This document shows positions 50,782 through 59,670 of a stretch of 64,000 nt of DNA, piece after piece. The notes beneath the pieces are model-generated. The model did not search any database. It worked only from the letters and a program-made list of their open reading frames with translations, and was not told the DNA's origin. The stretch comes from Falsiroseomonas oleicola. GTDB lineage: Bacteria > Pseudomonadota > Alphaproteobacteria > Acetobacterales > Acetobacteraceae. Each line of letters starts with the position of its first letter. Position 1 is the stretch's first letter. The DNA is taken from NCBI RefSeq assembly GCF_019029495.1, contig NZ_JAERQM010000004.1, forward strand, positions 290,784 to 354,783, in the 5' to 3' direction. The position numbers and the translations under genes were made by a program.

Positions 50782-51443
50782 GCGACGCGGCGCTGACCCT
50801 GGCGGAGGAGATCGTCCTCCTCGCGCTGGATGACGACAGCGGCCGCCCCGTCGGCCGCGCCGGCATGGCGCCCGACCGGGCGCTGGCCGGCGCGCTGCTG
50901 ATGCAACTGGCCCTGGCCGGGCGGGTGGATACGGACCGGGACCGGCTGATCCTGGTCGATGCCAGGCCGACCGGCGATGCCGCGCTGGATGCGGCGCTGG
51001 CGCGGCTGGCGGCCCCCGATGCGCCGACCGATGCGCGCGGCGCCATCCCGCTGCTGGCGCGCGATGCGCCGGCGGCCCGGGCCATGATCCTGGACCGGCT
51101 GGTGGCGCGCGGCCTGTTGCGGCGGGTGGAGGACCGGGTGCTCTGGATCCTGCCCGACCGCCGCTACCCCAAGGCACCCGGCCGGCCGGAGGTGGCCGAA
51201 GCCCGCGCCCGGCTGCGCGCGTTGTTGCTGCGGGAAGAACTGCCCGAGCCGCATGACGCCCTGCTTCTCGGCCTGGCCCGCGCCGCCGGGCTGCTGCCGC
51301 TGATCTTCTCCGAGGCGGAGCTGGAGGCGGTGCAGCCCTGGCTGGGCGTGGTGACGCGCATCGAAAGCCTGAACCGCTCCCTCGGCGTGGCGGTGGCGGA
51401 TATCCGGGGCGTCGGCCTGGGGACCACGCGGCGGGACGGCTGA
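50778..51443 (+). CDS. GOLPH3/VPS74 (GPP34) family protein, copy 1
   Basis: This 221-residue helical protein has TLAEEIVLLALDDDSGRPVG, ALAGALLMQLALAGRVDTDR, ILDRLVARGLLRRVEDRVLW and RRYPKAPGRPEV. These follow the GOLPH3 fold order known from Golgi phosphoprotein 3 and bacterial relatives. Eukaryotic members bind phosphoinositides and sort glycosyltransferases; bacterial roles are unknown. A paralogue with the same motifs lies 1.2 kb downstream. It overlaps the gamma-glutamyltransferase gene by 4 bases, so the two are cotranscribed. Confidence 0.83.
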   Translation: MSDAALTLAEEIVLLALDDDSGRPVGRAGMAPDRALAGALLMQLALAGRVDTDRDRLILVDARPTGDAALDAALARLAAPDAPTDARGAIPLLARDAPAARAMILDRLVARGLLRRVEDRVLWILPDRRYPKAPGRPEVAEARARLRALLLREELPEPHDALLLGLARAAGLLPLIFSEAELEAVQPWLGVVTRIESLNRSLGVAVADIRGVGLGTTRRDG

Positions 51444-51584
51444 GCCGCACCCCCGCCACCACCGGAAGCTTCGGCACGGACCTTGCAACTTCCCGATCCG
51501 GTGGCGGAACAGTGCCTCGGCCCAGGGTGGGACTGCCCAGGCGATGCGCGGACCCCGCCCAGACCGTAAGCCGGGAGCGCAGAA

Positions 51585-52565
51585 ATGTTGCAACGTCGTC
51601 AGATTCTGGGGGGCGCCGCCGCGGCGCTCGCCATGCCGTCCATCGCCGGGGCGCAGGGCGCCGCCTGGCCCAACCGCTCGATCCGCCTGGTCGCCCAGTT
51701 CCCCCCGGGCGGGCTGGTGGACACCGTCGCCCGGCTGATGGCGCCGATGATGGCCCAGGCGCTGGGCCAGTCCGTGGTGGTGGAGAACCGCGCCGGCGCC
51801 GGGGGCATCATCGGCACGGATGTCGTCGCCAAAGCACCGGCCGATGGCCACACGCTGCTGGTCAGCCATGCCTCCGTGCATGTCTTCTCGACCGCCACGC
51901 GGCCGACGCTGCCCTTCGACCCGATCAACGACTTCACCCATATGATGCATCTGGTGGAGGCGCCGAACATCATCCTGGTGCGGGCCAATTCCCCCTTCCA
52001 GAGCCTGGAGCAGCTGCTGACGGCGGCGCGGACCCGGCCGGTGCGCTTCGGCTCCTCCGGCATCGGCTCCGCCCCGCATCTGCTGGGCGCGATGCTGTCC
52101 TCGGAGGCGAATGCGCCGAACCTAGACCACATCCCCTATGCCGGCAGCGCGCCGGCCATGCAGGATGTGCTGGCGGGCAATATCGAATGCATGGTGGACC
52201 CGATCACCACCAACACCGCGCAGATGCGCGACGGGTCCCTGCGGGCGCTGGCGGTTTCCACGCCGCAGCGGCTGGCGATGTTCCCGAACGTGCCGACCTT
52301 CGCCGAGCTGGGCTTCCCGAAGCTGACCTCCGCGCAATGGCTCGGCCTGTCCGGTCCCAAGGGCCTGCCGGCGCCGATCGTCGAGCGGCTGAATGCCATC
52401 ATGCCGCCGATCCTGGCGCGGCCGGAGCTGATGGCCCGCTTCGTCGACCTCCAGACCATGCCGCGCAACCCGCCGCCCGCCGGGCCGGCCTTCGTCTCGA
52501 TCATGCGCCAGGAGATCACCGAATGGACCGCCGTGGCCCGGCAGTTCAACATCGTGGTGGGGTGA
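51585..52565 (+). CDS. TctC/Bug family binding protein
   Basis: This 326-residue exported protein has a twin-arginine-like signal (MLQRRQILGGAAAALAMPSI). It shows WPNRSIRLVAQFPPGGLVD, ENRAGAGGIIGTDVVAKAPA, YAGSAPAMQDVLAGNIECM and FPNVPTFAELGFP, all standard for the family. It probably binds a carboxylate in the periplasm. It lies between two GOLPH3-like genes, separated by 141 and 54 bases, and has no local permease. Confidence 0.92.
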   Translation: MLQRRQILGGAAAALAMPSIAGAQGAAWPNRSIRLVAQFPPGGLVDTVARLMAPMMAQALGQSVVVENRAGAGGIIGTDVVAKAPADGHTLLVSHASVHVFSTATRPTLPFDPINDFTHMMHLVEAPNIILVRANSPFQSLEQLLTAARTRPVRFGSSGIGSAPHLLGAMLSSEANAPNLDHIPYAGSAPAMQDVLAGNIECMVDPITTNTAQMRDGSLRALAVSTPQRLAMFPNVPTFAELGFPKLTSAQWLGLSGPKGLPAPIVERLNAIMPPILARPELMARFVDLQTMPRNPPPAGPAFVSIMRQEITEWTAVARQFNIVVG

Positions 52566-52619
52566 TGACCCGCCCCCCCGCCTCGTGGCAGGCTGCGCGG
52601 CTGCGATGCGGGGGACGCG

Positions 52620-53273
52620 ATGTCACTGACCATGCCGGAGGAGATTCTTCTCCTCCTTCTCGATGACGAGACCGGCAAGCCGGTCGGCCTGCCCGGGCCG
52701 GCCGGGGACCTGGCGCTGGCCGGCGCCATCCTGATGGAGCTGGCTTTGGCCGGGCGCATCGACACCGATCTCGACCGGCTGGTGCTGGTGCAGCAGCGGC
52801 CGACCGGGGATGCGCTGCTGGATGGCGTGCTGGCGCGGCTGGCGACCGGGGCGCCGGAGCGCACCAGCCGCTGGTGGATCCAGGACATCGCCAAGTCGGG
52901 ACCGGCGCTGCGGGCGCAGGTGCTGGAACGGCTGGTGGATGGCGGCGTGCTGCGGCGGATCGAGGACCGGTTCCTCTGGGTATTTCCCGAACGCCGCTAC
53001 CCCAAGGCGACCGGCCGTGCCGAGACGGCCGAGGTGCGCCGGCGGCTGCGCGGCGTGATCCTGGACGACGAGATCCCCGACCCGCGCGACGCTTTGCTGA
53101 TCGGCCTGGCACGCGCCACCGGCCTGGTGCCGCTGGTGCTGTCCGAGGCCGAGTTGGCGGCGGCCACGCCGCGCGTCGACCAGGTGGCGGGGCTGGAGGA
53201 ATTGTCGAGGTCGCTGAGCGCGGCGACGCGGGATGTCTATGCCACGTTGTTGCGGCAGGGCGCCGTTCACTGA
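52620..53273 (+). CDS. GOLPH3/VPS74 (GPP34) family protein, copy 2
   Basis: The 217-residue protein is clearly paralogous to copy 1. Shared segments are EEILLLLLDDETGKPVGLPG, LALAGAILMELALAGRIDTD, VLERLVDGGVLRRIEDRFLW and FPERRYPKATGRAETAE. Similarity runs end to end with few gaps, so a local duplication is likely. It lies 3 bases from the convergent TRIC-fusion gene. The function is unknown; membrane-surface binding through a basic patch would be expected from the family. Confidence 0.83.
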   Translation: MSLTMPEEILLLLLDDETGKPVGLPGPAGDLALAGAILMELALAGRIDTDLDRLVLVQQRPTGDALLDGVLARLATGAPERTSRWWIQDIAKSGPALRAQVLERLVDGGVLRRIEDRFLWVFPERRYPKATGRAETAEVRRRLRGVILDDEIPDPRDALLIGLARATGLVPLVLSEAELAAATPRVDQVAGLEELSRSLSAATRDVYATLLRQGAVH

Positions 53274-53276
53274 GGC

Positions 53277-54785
53277 TCAGGTCAACCGCGGTGGCTTCCA
53301 CCGAAAAGCCACCGCCGCCATGCGTGTCAGCACCGCCCCCACCACGGCGGCGACCACCACGACCACCACCTCGTCGATCTCGATCTCCGAGCCGCGGACC
53401 ATGAGATAGGCCGAGAGCGCCAGGCTCCAGATCAGCGCGACCTCGCCATAGAAGCCGGTCTTCAGATTGGGGATGTCGCCACCGCCGCGCAGCACATCGC
53501 GCAGGATGCCACCCCCCGCCCCGGTGATGGTGCCCAGCAGCGGTCCCCAGAGCCAGAAGGGCTCCGCCCGCATGCCGAAGGCGACCGTCACGCCGAGGAC
53601 GGTGCTGGCGCCCAGGCCCAGCGCATCCGCCGCGTCGAACAGCCAGCGGTCGATCCGCCGCCGGCGCATCGCGACCGTCATCTGGGCGACCCAGAAGGCG
53701 AGGATCAGCCGCCCGCGCAGCAGGCCCCAGAGATGCGCCACAGCCCAGCAGGCCAGCACCGTGCCGAAGATCAGCTTCAGGAACAGCGGGTCCCGCGCGA
53801 TTCCGATGGGAAAGCGCCCCACCAGCAGGTCCCGCAGCACGCCACCCGACGCGGCGGTGACGCCGGCCAGGACGCAGGCGCCGAACAGGCTCCAATGGCT
53901 CTGCCGCGCCGCCAGCGTGCCGGCCAGGGCGGCGGCCAGCGTGCCCAGGATCTGCAGCGACAGGAACCAGCGGCTGTCGATGGTCTGGGACAGCAGCAGG
54001 GGGAAGCGGAAACGCGCGCCGATCGCCTCCAGCGTGCCATCCGCCCGCAGCGCCGCGATGGCAGCATCGAAGGCTGCCAGCGTCTCCGGCGCGGTGGCGC
54101 GGTGGAAGCCGAGATGCAGCGGGATGGCGTGGCGCATCGCCTGCTCCTCCACCGCCTGGCCGGCACCCAGCGCGGTGATGGCCAGCGCGACGGAAAGCCG
54201 CTCTGCCAGGAAGCCATCGATCTGCCCGGCCAGCAGGCGGCGGATATTGGTGACGTCGTCATCCGCCGCCCGCACCGTGCCGGGCAGGGGCGGGCTGGCG
54301 ATATGCGCATCCAGCGCGCCGTTGAAATAGAAGAATCCGGTCCGGACGCCGAGGCGGAAGCCCGGCCGCGCCGCCAGATGCGCGGCGAGGCCGGCGGCAT
54401 CGGTGAAGCGCAGCGCCCCCGCTTCGCCTCGCCGTACGATCAGCACATTGGTGTCGTGGCGATAGGGCGCGGACAGGGCATAGGTCTCGGCGCGCTGCGC
54501 CGAGGCGGCGATGCCGGTGACCAGCTCCATCCGGCCATCCGCCACCGCCTCCAGCAGCGGGATGTAGCCCATCGGGGTGAACTGCACCGCCCGCCCGGCC
54601 CGCGCGGCGATGGCGCGCACCATCTCGATGTCGAGGCCCGTCAGCTCGCCTTGCCGCAGGTATTGCTGTGGCTCGAAGGCATACCAGCCGGCCTGGATCG
54701 GCCGTTCCACCGCCTCGGCCGGGCGGTGGAACAGCAGGGCCAGCAGGGCCAGCAGGATGGCCCGAAGCCGGTCAGGGCGCGGCAT
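53277..54785 (-). CDS. Fusion of a family-3 periplasmic binding domain and a TRIC-type channel
   Basis: The 502-residue protein has a signal or anchor at 1-25. A binding domain follows at about 26-260 (LTGLDIEMVRAIAARAGRAV, GRMELVTGIAASAQRAETYA, FRLGVRTGFFYFNG). The membrane half at about 270-490 contains two TRIC/UPF0126 repeats, each marked by GGxxRD: SGGVLRDLLVGRFP (314-327) and GGGILRDVLRGGGDIP (424-439). The order suggests a ligand-gated cation channel or a ligand-controlled transporter. ATG at 54785 overlaps the upstream deacetylase end by 14 bases. The ligand is unknown; the N-terminal half resembles amino-acid receptors. Confidence 0.82.
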   Translation of the reverse strand: MPRPDRLRAILLALLALLFHRPAEAVERPIQAGWYAFEPQQYLRQGELTGLDIEMVRAIAARAGRAVQFTPMGYIPLLEAVADGRMELVTGIAASAQRAETYALSAPYRHDTNVLIVRRGEAGALRFTDAAGLAAHLAARPGFRLGVRTGFFYFNGALDAHIASPPLPGTVRAADDDVTNIRRLLAGQIDGFLAERLSVALAITALGAGQAVEEQAMRHAIPLHLGFHRATAPETLAAFDAAIAALRADGTLEAIGARFRFPLLLSQTIDSRWFLSLQILGTLAAALAGTLAARQSHWSLFGACVLAGVTAASGGVLRDLLVGRFPIGIARDPLFLKLIFGTVLACWAVAHLWGLLRGRLILAFWVAQMTVAMRRRRIDRWLFDAADALGLGASTVLGVTVAFGMRAEPFWLWGPLLGTITGAGGGILRDVLRGGGDIPNLKTGFYGEVALIWSLALSAYLMVRGSEIEIDEVVVVVVAAVVGAVLTRMAAVAFRWKPPRLT

Positions 54786-55680
54786 CGCCCTTGCCGCCAT
54801 GCTCCTTGCACCATTGCGCCGCCTGGGCATGGGTGGCGAACCACACCCCCTCGAACTTCTTGATCCGCGTCACCAGCCGGTCCAGCAGGGCGATGCGGCT
54901 GCGATGGCCGATGACATGCGGGTGCATGGTCAGCAGGAACATCCCGCCTTCCTCATAGGCCCCATCGAACTCCGCCGCGAAAATCTCCTCCACCGCCGAG
55001 GGGGGCGTGTAGGGGCGCAGGCCGGAGAAACGGAGCATATTGAAATAGACCGCGTCGTCGCGGATCCATTCCGGCGGCAGCTCCACGATTCCGGTGGGCT
55101 GGCCCTGGTCCAGCAGCTCATAGGCATCGTCATCGGCCATCAGCGACGAGTCATACAGCAGCCCCATCTCCTTGATGATGGACAGCGTATCGACCGAGAA
55201 ATCCCAGGAGGCGGTGCGCATGCCGACCGGGCGCTGGCCGCTGATCTTTTCCAGCGTCTCCGCCGCGCGCAGGGTCAGTTCGCGCTCCACGCCGGGGGGA
55301 AGCTTGGTATTGGCCTCGTGGATCCAGGAATGGATGCCGATCTCATGGCCCTCGGCGGCCACGGCGCGGACTTCCTCCGGATGCAGCAGGGCGGAAACCG
55401 CCGGGTAGAAGAAGGTGGCGGGGATGCCGTGGCGCGCCAGCAAAGCGCGGATGCGGGGGATGCCCTGGCGGTTGCCATACTGGCCCTGGCTGATGCGCAT
55501 CGGGCTTTCGTCACTGTCGCGCAGCGGGATCGTCTCGTGATCCGCATCGAAGCTCAGCGTCACGCAGCAGCGTGCGCCACCGGGCCAGGCGGCCGGGCGC
55601 AGGCTGCGGCCGGCGCGGGCGCGGCCGACGATCTCGCGCCATTCCGGCTCGCTCCATTCCCACGGATTGGCGCTCGTCAT
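54772..55680 (-). CDS. Polysaccharide deacetylase family protein
   Basis: This 302-residue NodB-fold hydrolase has VTLSFDADHETIP (metal Asp and base), HEIGIHSWIHEA (the HSxxH metal motif), MRTASWDFSVDTL and FLLTMHPHVIGHRSR. The pattern is closest to the PuuE-like/peptidoglycan-deacetylase subgroup that acts on small amides as well as sugars. No signal peptide is seen. It is the first gene of a two-gene minus-strand unit with the TRIC fusion and is divergent from the amidase gene. Confidence 0.87.
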   Translation of the reverse strand: MTSANPWEWSEPEWREIVGRARAGRSLRPAAWPGGARCCVTLSFDADHETIPLRDSDESPMRISQGQYGNRQGIPRIRALLARHGIPATFFYPAVSALLHPEEVRAVAAEGHEIGIHSWIHEANTKLPPGVERELTLRAAETLEKISGQRPVGMRTASWDFSVDTLSIIKEMGLLYDSSLMADDDAYELLDQGQPTGIVELPPEWIRDDAVYFNMLRFSGLRPYTPPSAVEEIFAAEFDGAYEEGGMFLLTMHPHVIGHRSRIALLDRLVTRIKKFEGVWFATHAQAAQWCKEHGGKGDAAP

Positions 55681-55748
55681 CTGCGGGGTTTCCCTGGCCT
55701 TGGTGAGGCGCCATGCTGCACCCCGATGACCCGTTCCGGAAGCCCCGC

Positions 55749-57176
55749 ATGAGCCCGCCCACCGACCCCGCCCAGATGACCGCGGAACAGCTTCTGGCGC
55801 TGTATGCCACCCGCACCCTGTCGCCGGTGGAGGCGCTGAAGGCGGTGCTGGAGCGGGTGGCGCGCTACAACCCCTGGGTGAACGCCTTCGCGGTGATGAA
55901 CCCGCATGCGCTGCGCCAGGCCGGCGAATCGGAGGCGCGCTGGGCCGCCGGACGGCCGATGGGAATGCTGGATGGCGTGCCCTGCACGGTGAAGGACCTT
56001 TTGAACATCGCGGGCTTCCCCACCCGCCGCGGCAGCCTGACCACGGATGCGACCCCCGCCACGGAAAACGCACCCGCCGTCATGGGTCTGTTGGCCGAGG
56101 GCGCCGTCATCATCGGCAAGACGACCACGACCGAATTCGGCTGGAAGACGCCGAGCGACTGCCCGCTGCATGGCGTGACGCGCAATCCCTGGAACCCGCA
56201 GCGCTCCGCGGGCGGCAGTTCCTCCGGCGCCGGGGCTGCGGGGGCGGCCTGTTTCGGGCCGCTGCATATCGGCACCGATGCCGGCGGGTCCGTCCGCATC
56301 CCGGCCTCCTATTGCGGGCTGGTCGGCGTGAAGCCGAGCTATGGGCGGATTCCGCAATGGCCGCATGGCGCGTTCTCCTCGGTGGCCTGCGCCGGGCCGA
56401 TGACGCGCAGCGTCGGCGATGCGGCGCTGATGATGTCCGCCATGGCCCGCTTCGACCTGCGCGACCCGGTCAGCCTGCCGGATGATCCGCGCGACTGGCG
56501 CCAGGGCATGGAACAGGGCGTCGCCGGGCTGCGCGTCGCCGTGGTGCGCCGCCTGGGCTTCGAGCCGCCGCTGGATGAGGAAGGGGAGGCCGCCCTCCAG
56601 GTGGCCGCCAAGCTGCTGGCCGAACAGGGCGCCATCGTCGAGGAGGCGGACCCGCAACTGCCCGACACGCGCGCCATCTTCTCCCGCGTCTGGGGGGTTG
56701 CCATCGCCCGCATCTGGAACGGCGCGACGGAGGAAAAGCGCGCCCAGCTCGATGCCGGGATCGAGGATGTGGCGCACAGGATGGGCGACATGTCCGCCGC
56801 CGATTTCCTCGGCGCCGACATGCTGCGGGTGGAATGCGGGCATGCCATGGCGCGCTTCCACCAGCGCTACGACCTGATCCTGACCGCTGCCACGCCGACG
56901 GCCGCCTTCGACGCCGATGCGCCCACCATCAAGCCGGTGGAGGCGCTGTGGCGCGACTGGGCACCCTGGACCTTCGCCTTCAACCTGACCCGCCAGCCCG
57001 CCATTGCCGTGCCGATCGGCCTGGATGAGGCCGGCATGCCGCGCGGCGTGCAGGTGGCGGCCGCGCTGTACCGCGACGACCTCGCCTTCCGCGCCGCCCG
57101 CGCACTGGAACGTGCGGCCAGCCTCCCCCTGGCCAACCCGGCGGAAACCGGGCAGATGCGGGCGAAGCTGAATTAA
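55749..57176 (+). CDS. Amidase signature family protein
   Basis: This 475-residue Ser-Ser-Lys hydrolase has Lys82 in GVPCTVKDLLNIAGFPTRRG, the cis-Ser in SAGGSSSGAGAA (154-165) and nucleophile Ser181 in GTDAGGSVRIPASYCGLVGV. It cleaves a carboxamide to acid and ammonia; the substrate is unknown. ATG at 55749 was chosen; an in-frame ATG at 55713 would add 12 residues and cannot be excluded. It is followed at 12 bases by the FAH-family gene. Confidence 0.9.
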   Translation: MSPPTDPAQMTAEQLLALYATRTLSPVEALKAVLERVARYNPWVNAFAVMNPHALRQAGESEARWAAGRPMGMLDGVPCTVKDLLNIAGFPTRRGSLTTDATPATENAPAVMGLLAEGAVIIGKTTTTEFGWKTPSDCPLHGVTRNPWNPQRSAGGSSSGAGAAGAACFGPLHIGTDAGGSVRIPASYCGLVGVKPSYGRIPQWPHGAFSSVACAGPMTRSVGDAALMMSAMARFDLRDPVSLPDDPRDWRQGMEQGVAGLRVAVVRRLGFEPPLDEEGEAALQVAAKLLAEQGAIVEEADPQLPDTRAIFSRVWGVAIARIWNGATEEKRAQLDAGIEDVAHRMGDMSAADFLGADMLRVECGHAMARFHQRYDLILTAATPTAAFDADAPTIKPVEALWRDWAPWTFAFNLTRQPAIAVPIGLDEAGMPRGVQVAAALYRDDLAFRAARALERAASLPLANPAETGQMRAKLN

Positions 57177-57188
57177 GGGAGCTCCATT

Positions 57189-58073
57189 ATGCGGCTGGTG
57201 ACATTCACGCGCCCGGGCAAGTTGCAGCAGGAAGTCGGCGCGCTGGGCGAGGGCGATGTGGTGCTCGACCTCGCCGCCGCCGAGCCGCTGCTGCGCGGCC
57301 AGAGCATGCTGGACATGGCCGCGGCCGAGCCCGCGCTGCTCGGCAAGGCGCGGGCCGCCATGGCCAAGGCACCGAAGGTGGAGGGCGCCAAGCTCTGCGC
57401 GCCCATCCCGCGCCCGCCCAAGAACGTGTTCTGCGTCGGCAAGAACTACCACGAGCACGCCAAGGAATTTGCCGGCTCCGGCTTCGATGGCGGCGCGAAG
57501 GACGTGGTGCCGCCGTTTCCCGTTGTGTTCTCCAAGCCGCATACCAGCATCATCGCCAATGGCGAGAAGATCCTGGGCCATCTCGATACGACCGGCGGGC
57601 TGGACTACGAGGGCGAGCTCGGCGTGGTGATCGGGCAGGGCGGGCGCGGCATCGCCAAGGCCGAGGCCCTGAAGCACGTCTTCGGCTACACCATCATCAA
57701 CGACGTCACCGCGCGGCACCTGCAGAAGCGCCACAGCCAGTGGATCCTGGGCAAGGGCCTCGACACCTTCTGCCCGATGGGCCCCGCCATCCTGACGGCG
57801 GATGAAGTGCCGGACCCGACCAAGCTGGTGCTGACCACCTGGGTGAATGGCGAGCAGCGCCAGCACGCGCCCGTGGCCGACCTGATCTTCGACATCCCCA
57901 CCCTGATCGAGGCTATCAGCGCCGTCATCACGCTGGAGCCGGGCGATGTGATCGCCACCGGCACGCCCGCCGGCGTCGGCATCGGCTTCAACCCGCCGAT
58001 TTTCCTGAAGTCCGGCGACGTGGTGAAGATCGCGATATCGGGCATCGGCGTGCTGGAGAATGCGGTGGCCTAG
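57189..58073 (+). CDS. Fumarylacetoacetate hydrolase family protein
   Basis: This 294-residue enzyme has VFCVGKNYHEHAKEFAGSGF and DYEGELGVVIGQGGRGI with the metal-binding Glu residues. GYTIINDVTARHLQKRHSQW and GDVIATGTPAGVGIGF also match the family. Members hydrolyse or decarboxylate beta-diketo acids in aromatic or sugar-acid breakdown. The start ATG follows GGGAGCT. With the amidase before it and TctC after it, it forms a plus-strand catabolic unit. The exact substrate is not identifiable. Confidence 0.9.
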   Translation: MRLVTFTRPGKLQQEVGALGEGDVVLDLAAAEPLLRGQSMLDMAAAEPALLGKARAAMAKAPKVEGAKLCAPIPRPPKNVFCVGKNYHEHAKEFAGSGFDGGAKDVVPPFPVVFSKPHTSIIANGEKILGHLDTTGGLDYEGELGVVIGQGGRGIAKAEALKHVFGYTIINDVTARHLQKRHSQWILGKGLDTFCPMGPAILTADEVPDPTKLVLTTWVNGEQRQHAPVADLIFDIPTLIEAISAVITLEPGDVIATGTPAGVGIGFNPPIFLKSGDVVKIAISGIGVLENAVA

Positions 58074-58082
58074 CAGGCCGAA

Positions 58083-58125
58083 CCCTCTCCCCCCACTTCG
58101 GGGAGGAGAGGGCAGGGTGAGGGGG
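58083..58125 (+). repeat. Palindromic repeat unit 4, terminator-like hairpin
   Basis: CCCTCTCCCCC (58083 onward) pairs with GGGGAGGAGAGGG (58100-58112) around a short ACTTC loop, and GGTGAGGGGG follows. It belongs to the same family as the units at 45284, 45369 and 49070. It lies 9 bases after the FAH-family stop and may reduce readthrough into the TctC gene. Confidence 0.75.
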
Positions 58126-58167
58126 CTGCGCCACCGCCCGCGATCTGAACCAAGGGAGGAACCAACA

Positions 58168-59139
58168 ATGAACCGTCGCACGCTTCTGGGCGCCACTGCC
58201 GCGCTGCCCTTCGCCGGACAGGCTTTCGCGCAGGGCCAATTCCCCTCACGCGCGCTCAATATGGTGGTGGCCTTTCCCCCCGGCGGGCAGGCCGACCTCG
58301 CCGCGCGGCCTGTCGCCGCGGCACTGGAAAAGATCTACAGCCAGCCGGTCGTCGTGCAGAATCGCGGCGGCGCGGCGGGTGCCATCGGCAATGGCTTCGT
58401 CGCGCGCAGCGCGGCGGATGGCTACACCACGCTGATGGCGCTGTCCTCGCTGGCGGTGATCCCGGCGGCGGAGCGCCTGTTCGACCGCACGCCGCCTTAC
58501 ACCGTGGACCAGTTCACGCCCATCGCGCGGGTGAATGCGGACCCCACCATGCTGGCCGTCGCGGCCAATTCGCCCTGGCAGACCATGGAGGAGTTCATCG
58601 CCGCGGCGAAGGCCAAGCCGGGCGACCTGACCTACTCCTCCTCCGGCACCTACGGCACGCTGCATGTGGCGATGGAGATGCTGGCGGCCGCCGCGGGGAT
58701 CCGCATGCTGCACGTGCCCTTCTCCGGCGGCGGGCCGGCGCTGACGGCGCTGCTCGGCGGCCAGGTGAATGCGCTGTCCTCCGCCCCCGGACCACTGGCG
58801 CAGCATGTGGCCGCGGGCCGCGTGCGGGTGCTGGGCTGCTGGGGGCGGGAGCGTGTCGCCGCCTTCCCGGACGTGCCCACCTTCATCGAGAAGGGATTCT
58901 CGGAGGTCGAGTTCTACATCTGGGCGGGGCTGTTCGCCCCCGCCGCGACGCCGGCGCCGGTGGTCCAGAGGCTGCGGGACGGCATGCGCCAGGCGGTGCA
59001 GGACCCGGTCGTGGTGAACGCCTTCACCGCCGCCGGCGCGCCCGTCGCCTATCTCGACGCGCCGGAGTTCAAGACCTTCTTCGAGGAGGACAGCGCGCGG
59101 TTGCTGCGCGCTGTCGAGCGTATCGGCAAGGTGGAGTAG
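58168..59139 (+). CDS. TctC/Bug family binding protein
   Basis: This 323-residue exported protein has a signal peptide ending AFA-Q at about residue 22. FPSRALNMVVAFPPGGQAD, QNRGGAAGAIGNGFVARSAA, PFSGGGPALTALLGGQVNAL and AAFPDVPTFIEKGF match the family. ATG at 58168 follows AAGGGAGGA. It is probably the uptake receptor for the substrate of the amidase and FAH-family enzyme upstream. No permease is local. Confidence 0.92.
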   Translation: MNRRTLLGATAALPFAGQAFAQGQFPSRALNMVVAFPPGGQADLAARPVAAALEKIYSQPVVVQNRGGAAGAIGNGFVARSAADGYTTLMALSSLAVIPAAERLFDRTPPYTVDQFTPIARVNADPTMLAVAANSPWQTMEEFIAAAKAKPGDLTYSSSGTYGTLHVAMEMLAAAAGIRMLHVPFSGGGPALTALLGGQVNALSSAPGPLAQHVAAGRVRVLGCWGRERVAAFPDVPTFIEKGFSEVEFYIWAGLFAPAATPAPVVQRLRDGMRQAVQDPVVVNAFTAAGAPVAYLDAPEFKTFFEEDSARLLRAVERIGKVE

Positions 59140-59160
59140 CCAGACAGCATCCTCTGCCCG

Positions 59161-59670
59161 CTACCGCGGCGGGCAGAGCAGCAGCGTGGTGAACAGGGCG
59201 AGTTCGTCGGCCGGAACGGCGCCGAAGCTTGTGAGGGTCGCGCGCGCTGTCGCAATGGTCGTGCGGGCGTCGATCGTCAGGTAGCGCATCGCGGGATCGT
59301 AGTCGGCGGCATGCCGCTTCTCCTGCAACGTGATGAAGCCGGCCGCATAGGACTTCAGCGGCACCGTAAACGGCGTGCCTGTAACATAGGGCAGGTATTT
59401 CCTGGGCATTGCCGACTTCAGCAGGTCTTCGCAGCAGCCCTTCACCGTGCCGTGGTCAAGGCGGCGATACACCAAGGCATAGCGCGGCGTGGCCCTCTGC
59501 GTAATGCCGACGACCTGGTCTGCCACGGCGCGAAGGTTGGCATGGAACACGGCGTAGTAGGCCGCTGAGATGGCGCGACGGAGATCGACCTGGCGCGGCG
59601 GTCCAGCGGCCGGGGCCGCAATGAGTCGGTCCGCCTGTTCCAGCAGGTGCTCAGGATTCAGGATCGGCAT
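59161..59670 (-). CDS. HEPN-domain-like protein, possible toxin
   Basis: This 169-residue helical protein has VDLRRAISAAYYAVFHANLR (about 27-46), a run characteristic of HEPN proteins, and LQEKRHAADYDP near residue 120. The latter is the Arg-x-x-Ala-Asp-Tyr form of the HEPN active-site helix. HEPN proteins are frequently RNases of toxin-antitoxin or defence systems. The ATG at 59670 overlaps the end of the upstream 99-residue gene by 20 bases, so the two are coupled. Base composition is lower in GC than neighbours. RNase activity is not proven by sequence. Confidence 0.72.
   Translation of the reverse strand: MPILNPEHLLEQADRLIAAPAAGPPRQVDLRRAISAAYYAVFHANLRAVADQVVGITQRATPRYALVYRRLDHGTVKGCCEDLLKSAMPRKYLPYVTGTPFTVPLKSYAAGFITLQEKRHAADYDPAMRYLTIDARTTIATARATLTSFGAVPADELALFTTLLLCPPR

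Noticed and set aside
55677..58259. An 860-codon minus-strand frame opposite the amidase and FAH-family genes
   Set aside because: Antisense to two clear enzymes, with repetitive Gly/His/Arg composition typical of GC-rich shadow frames.
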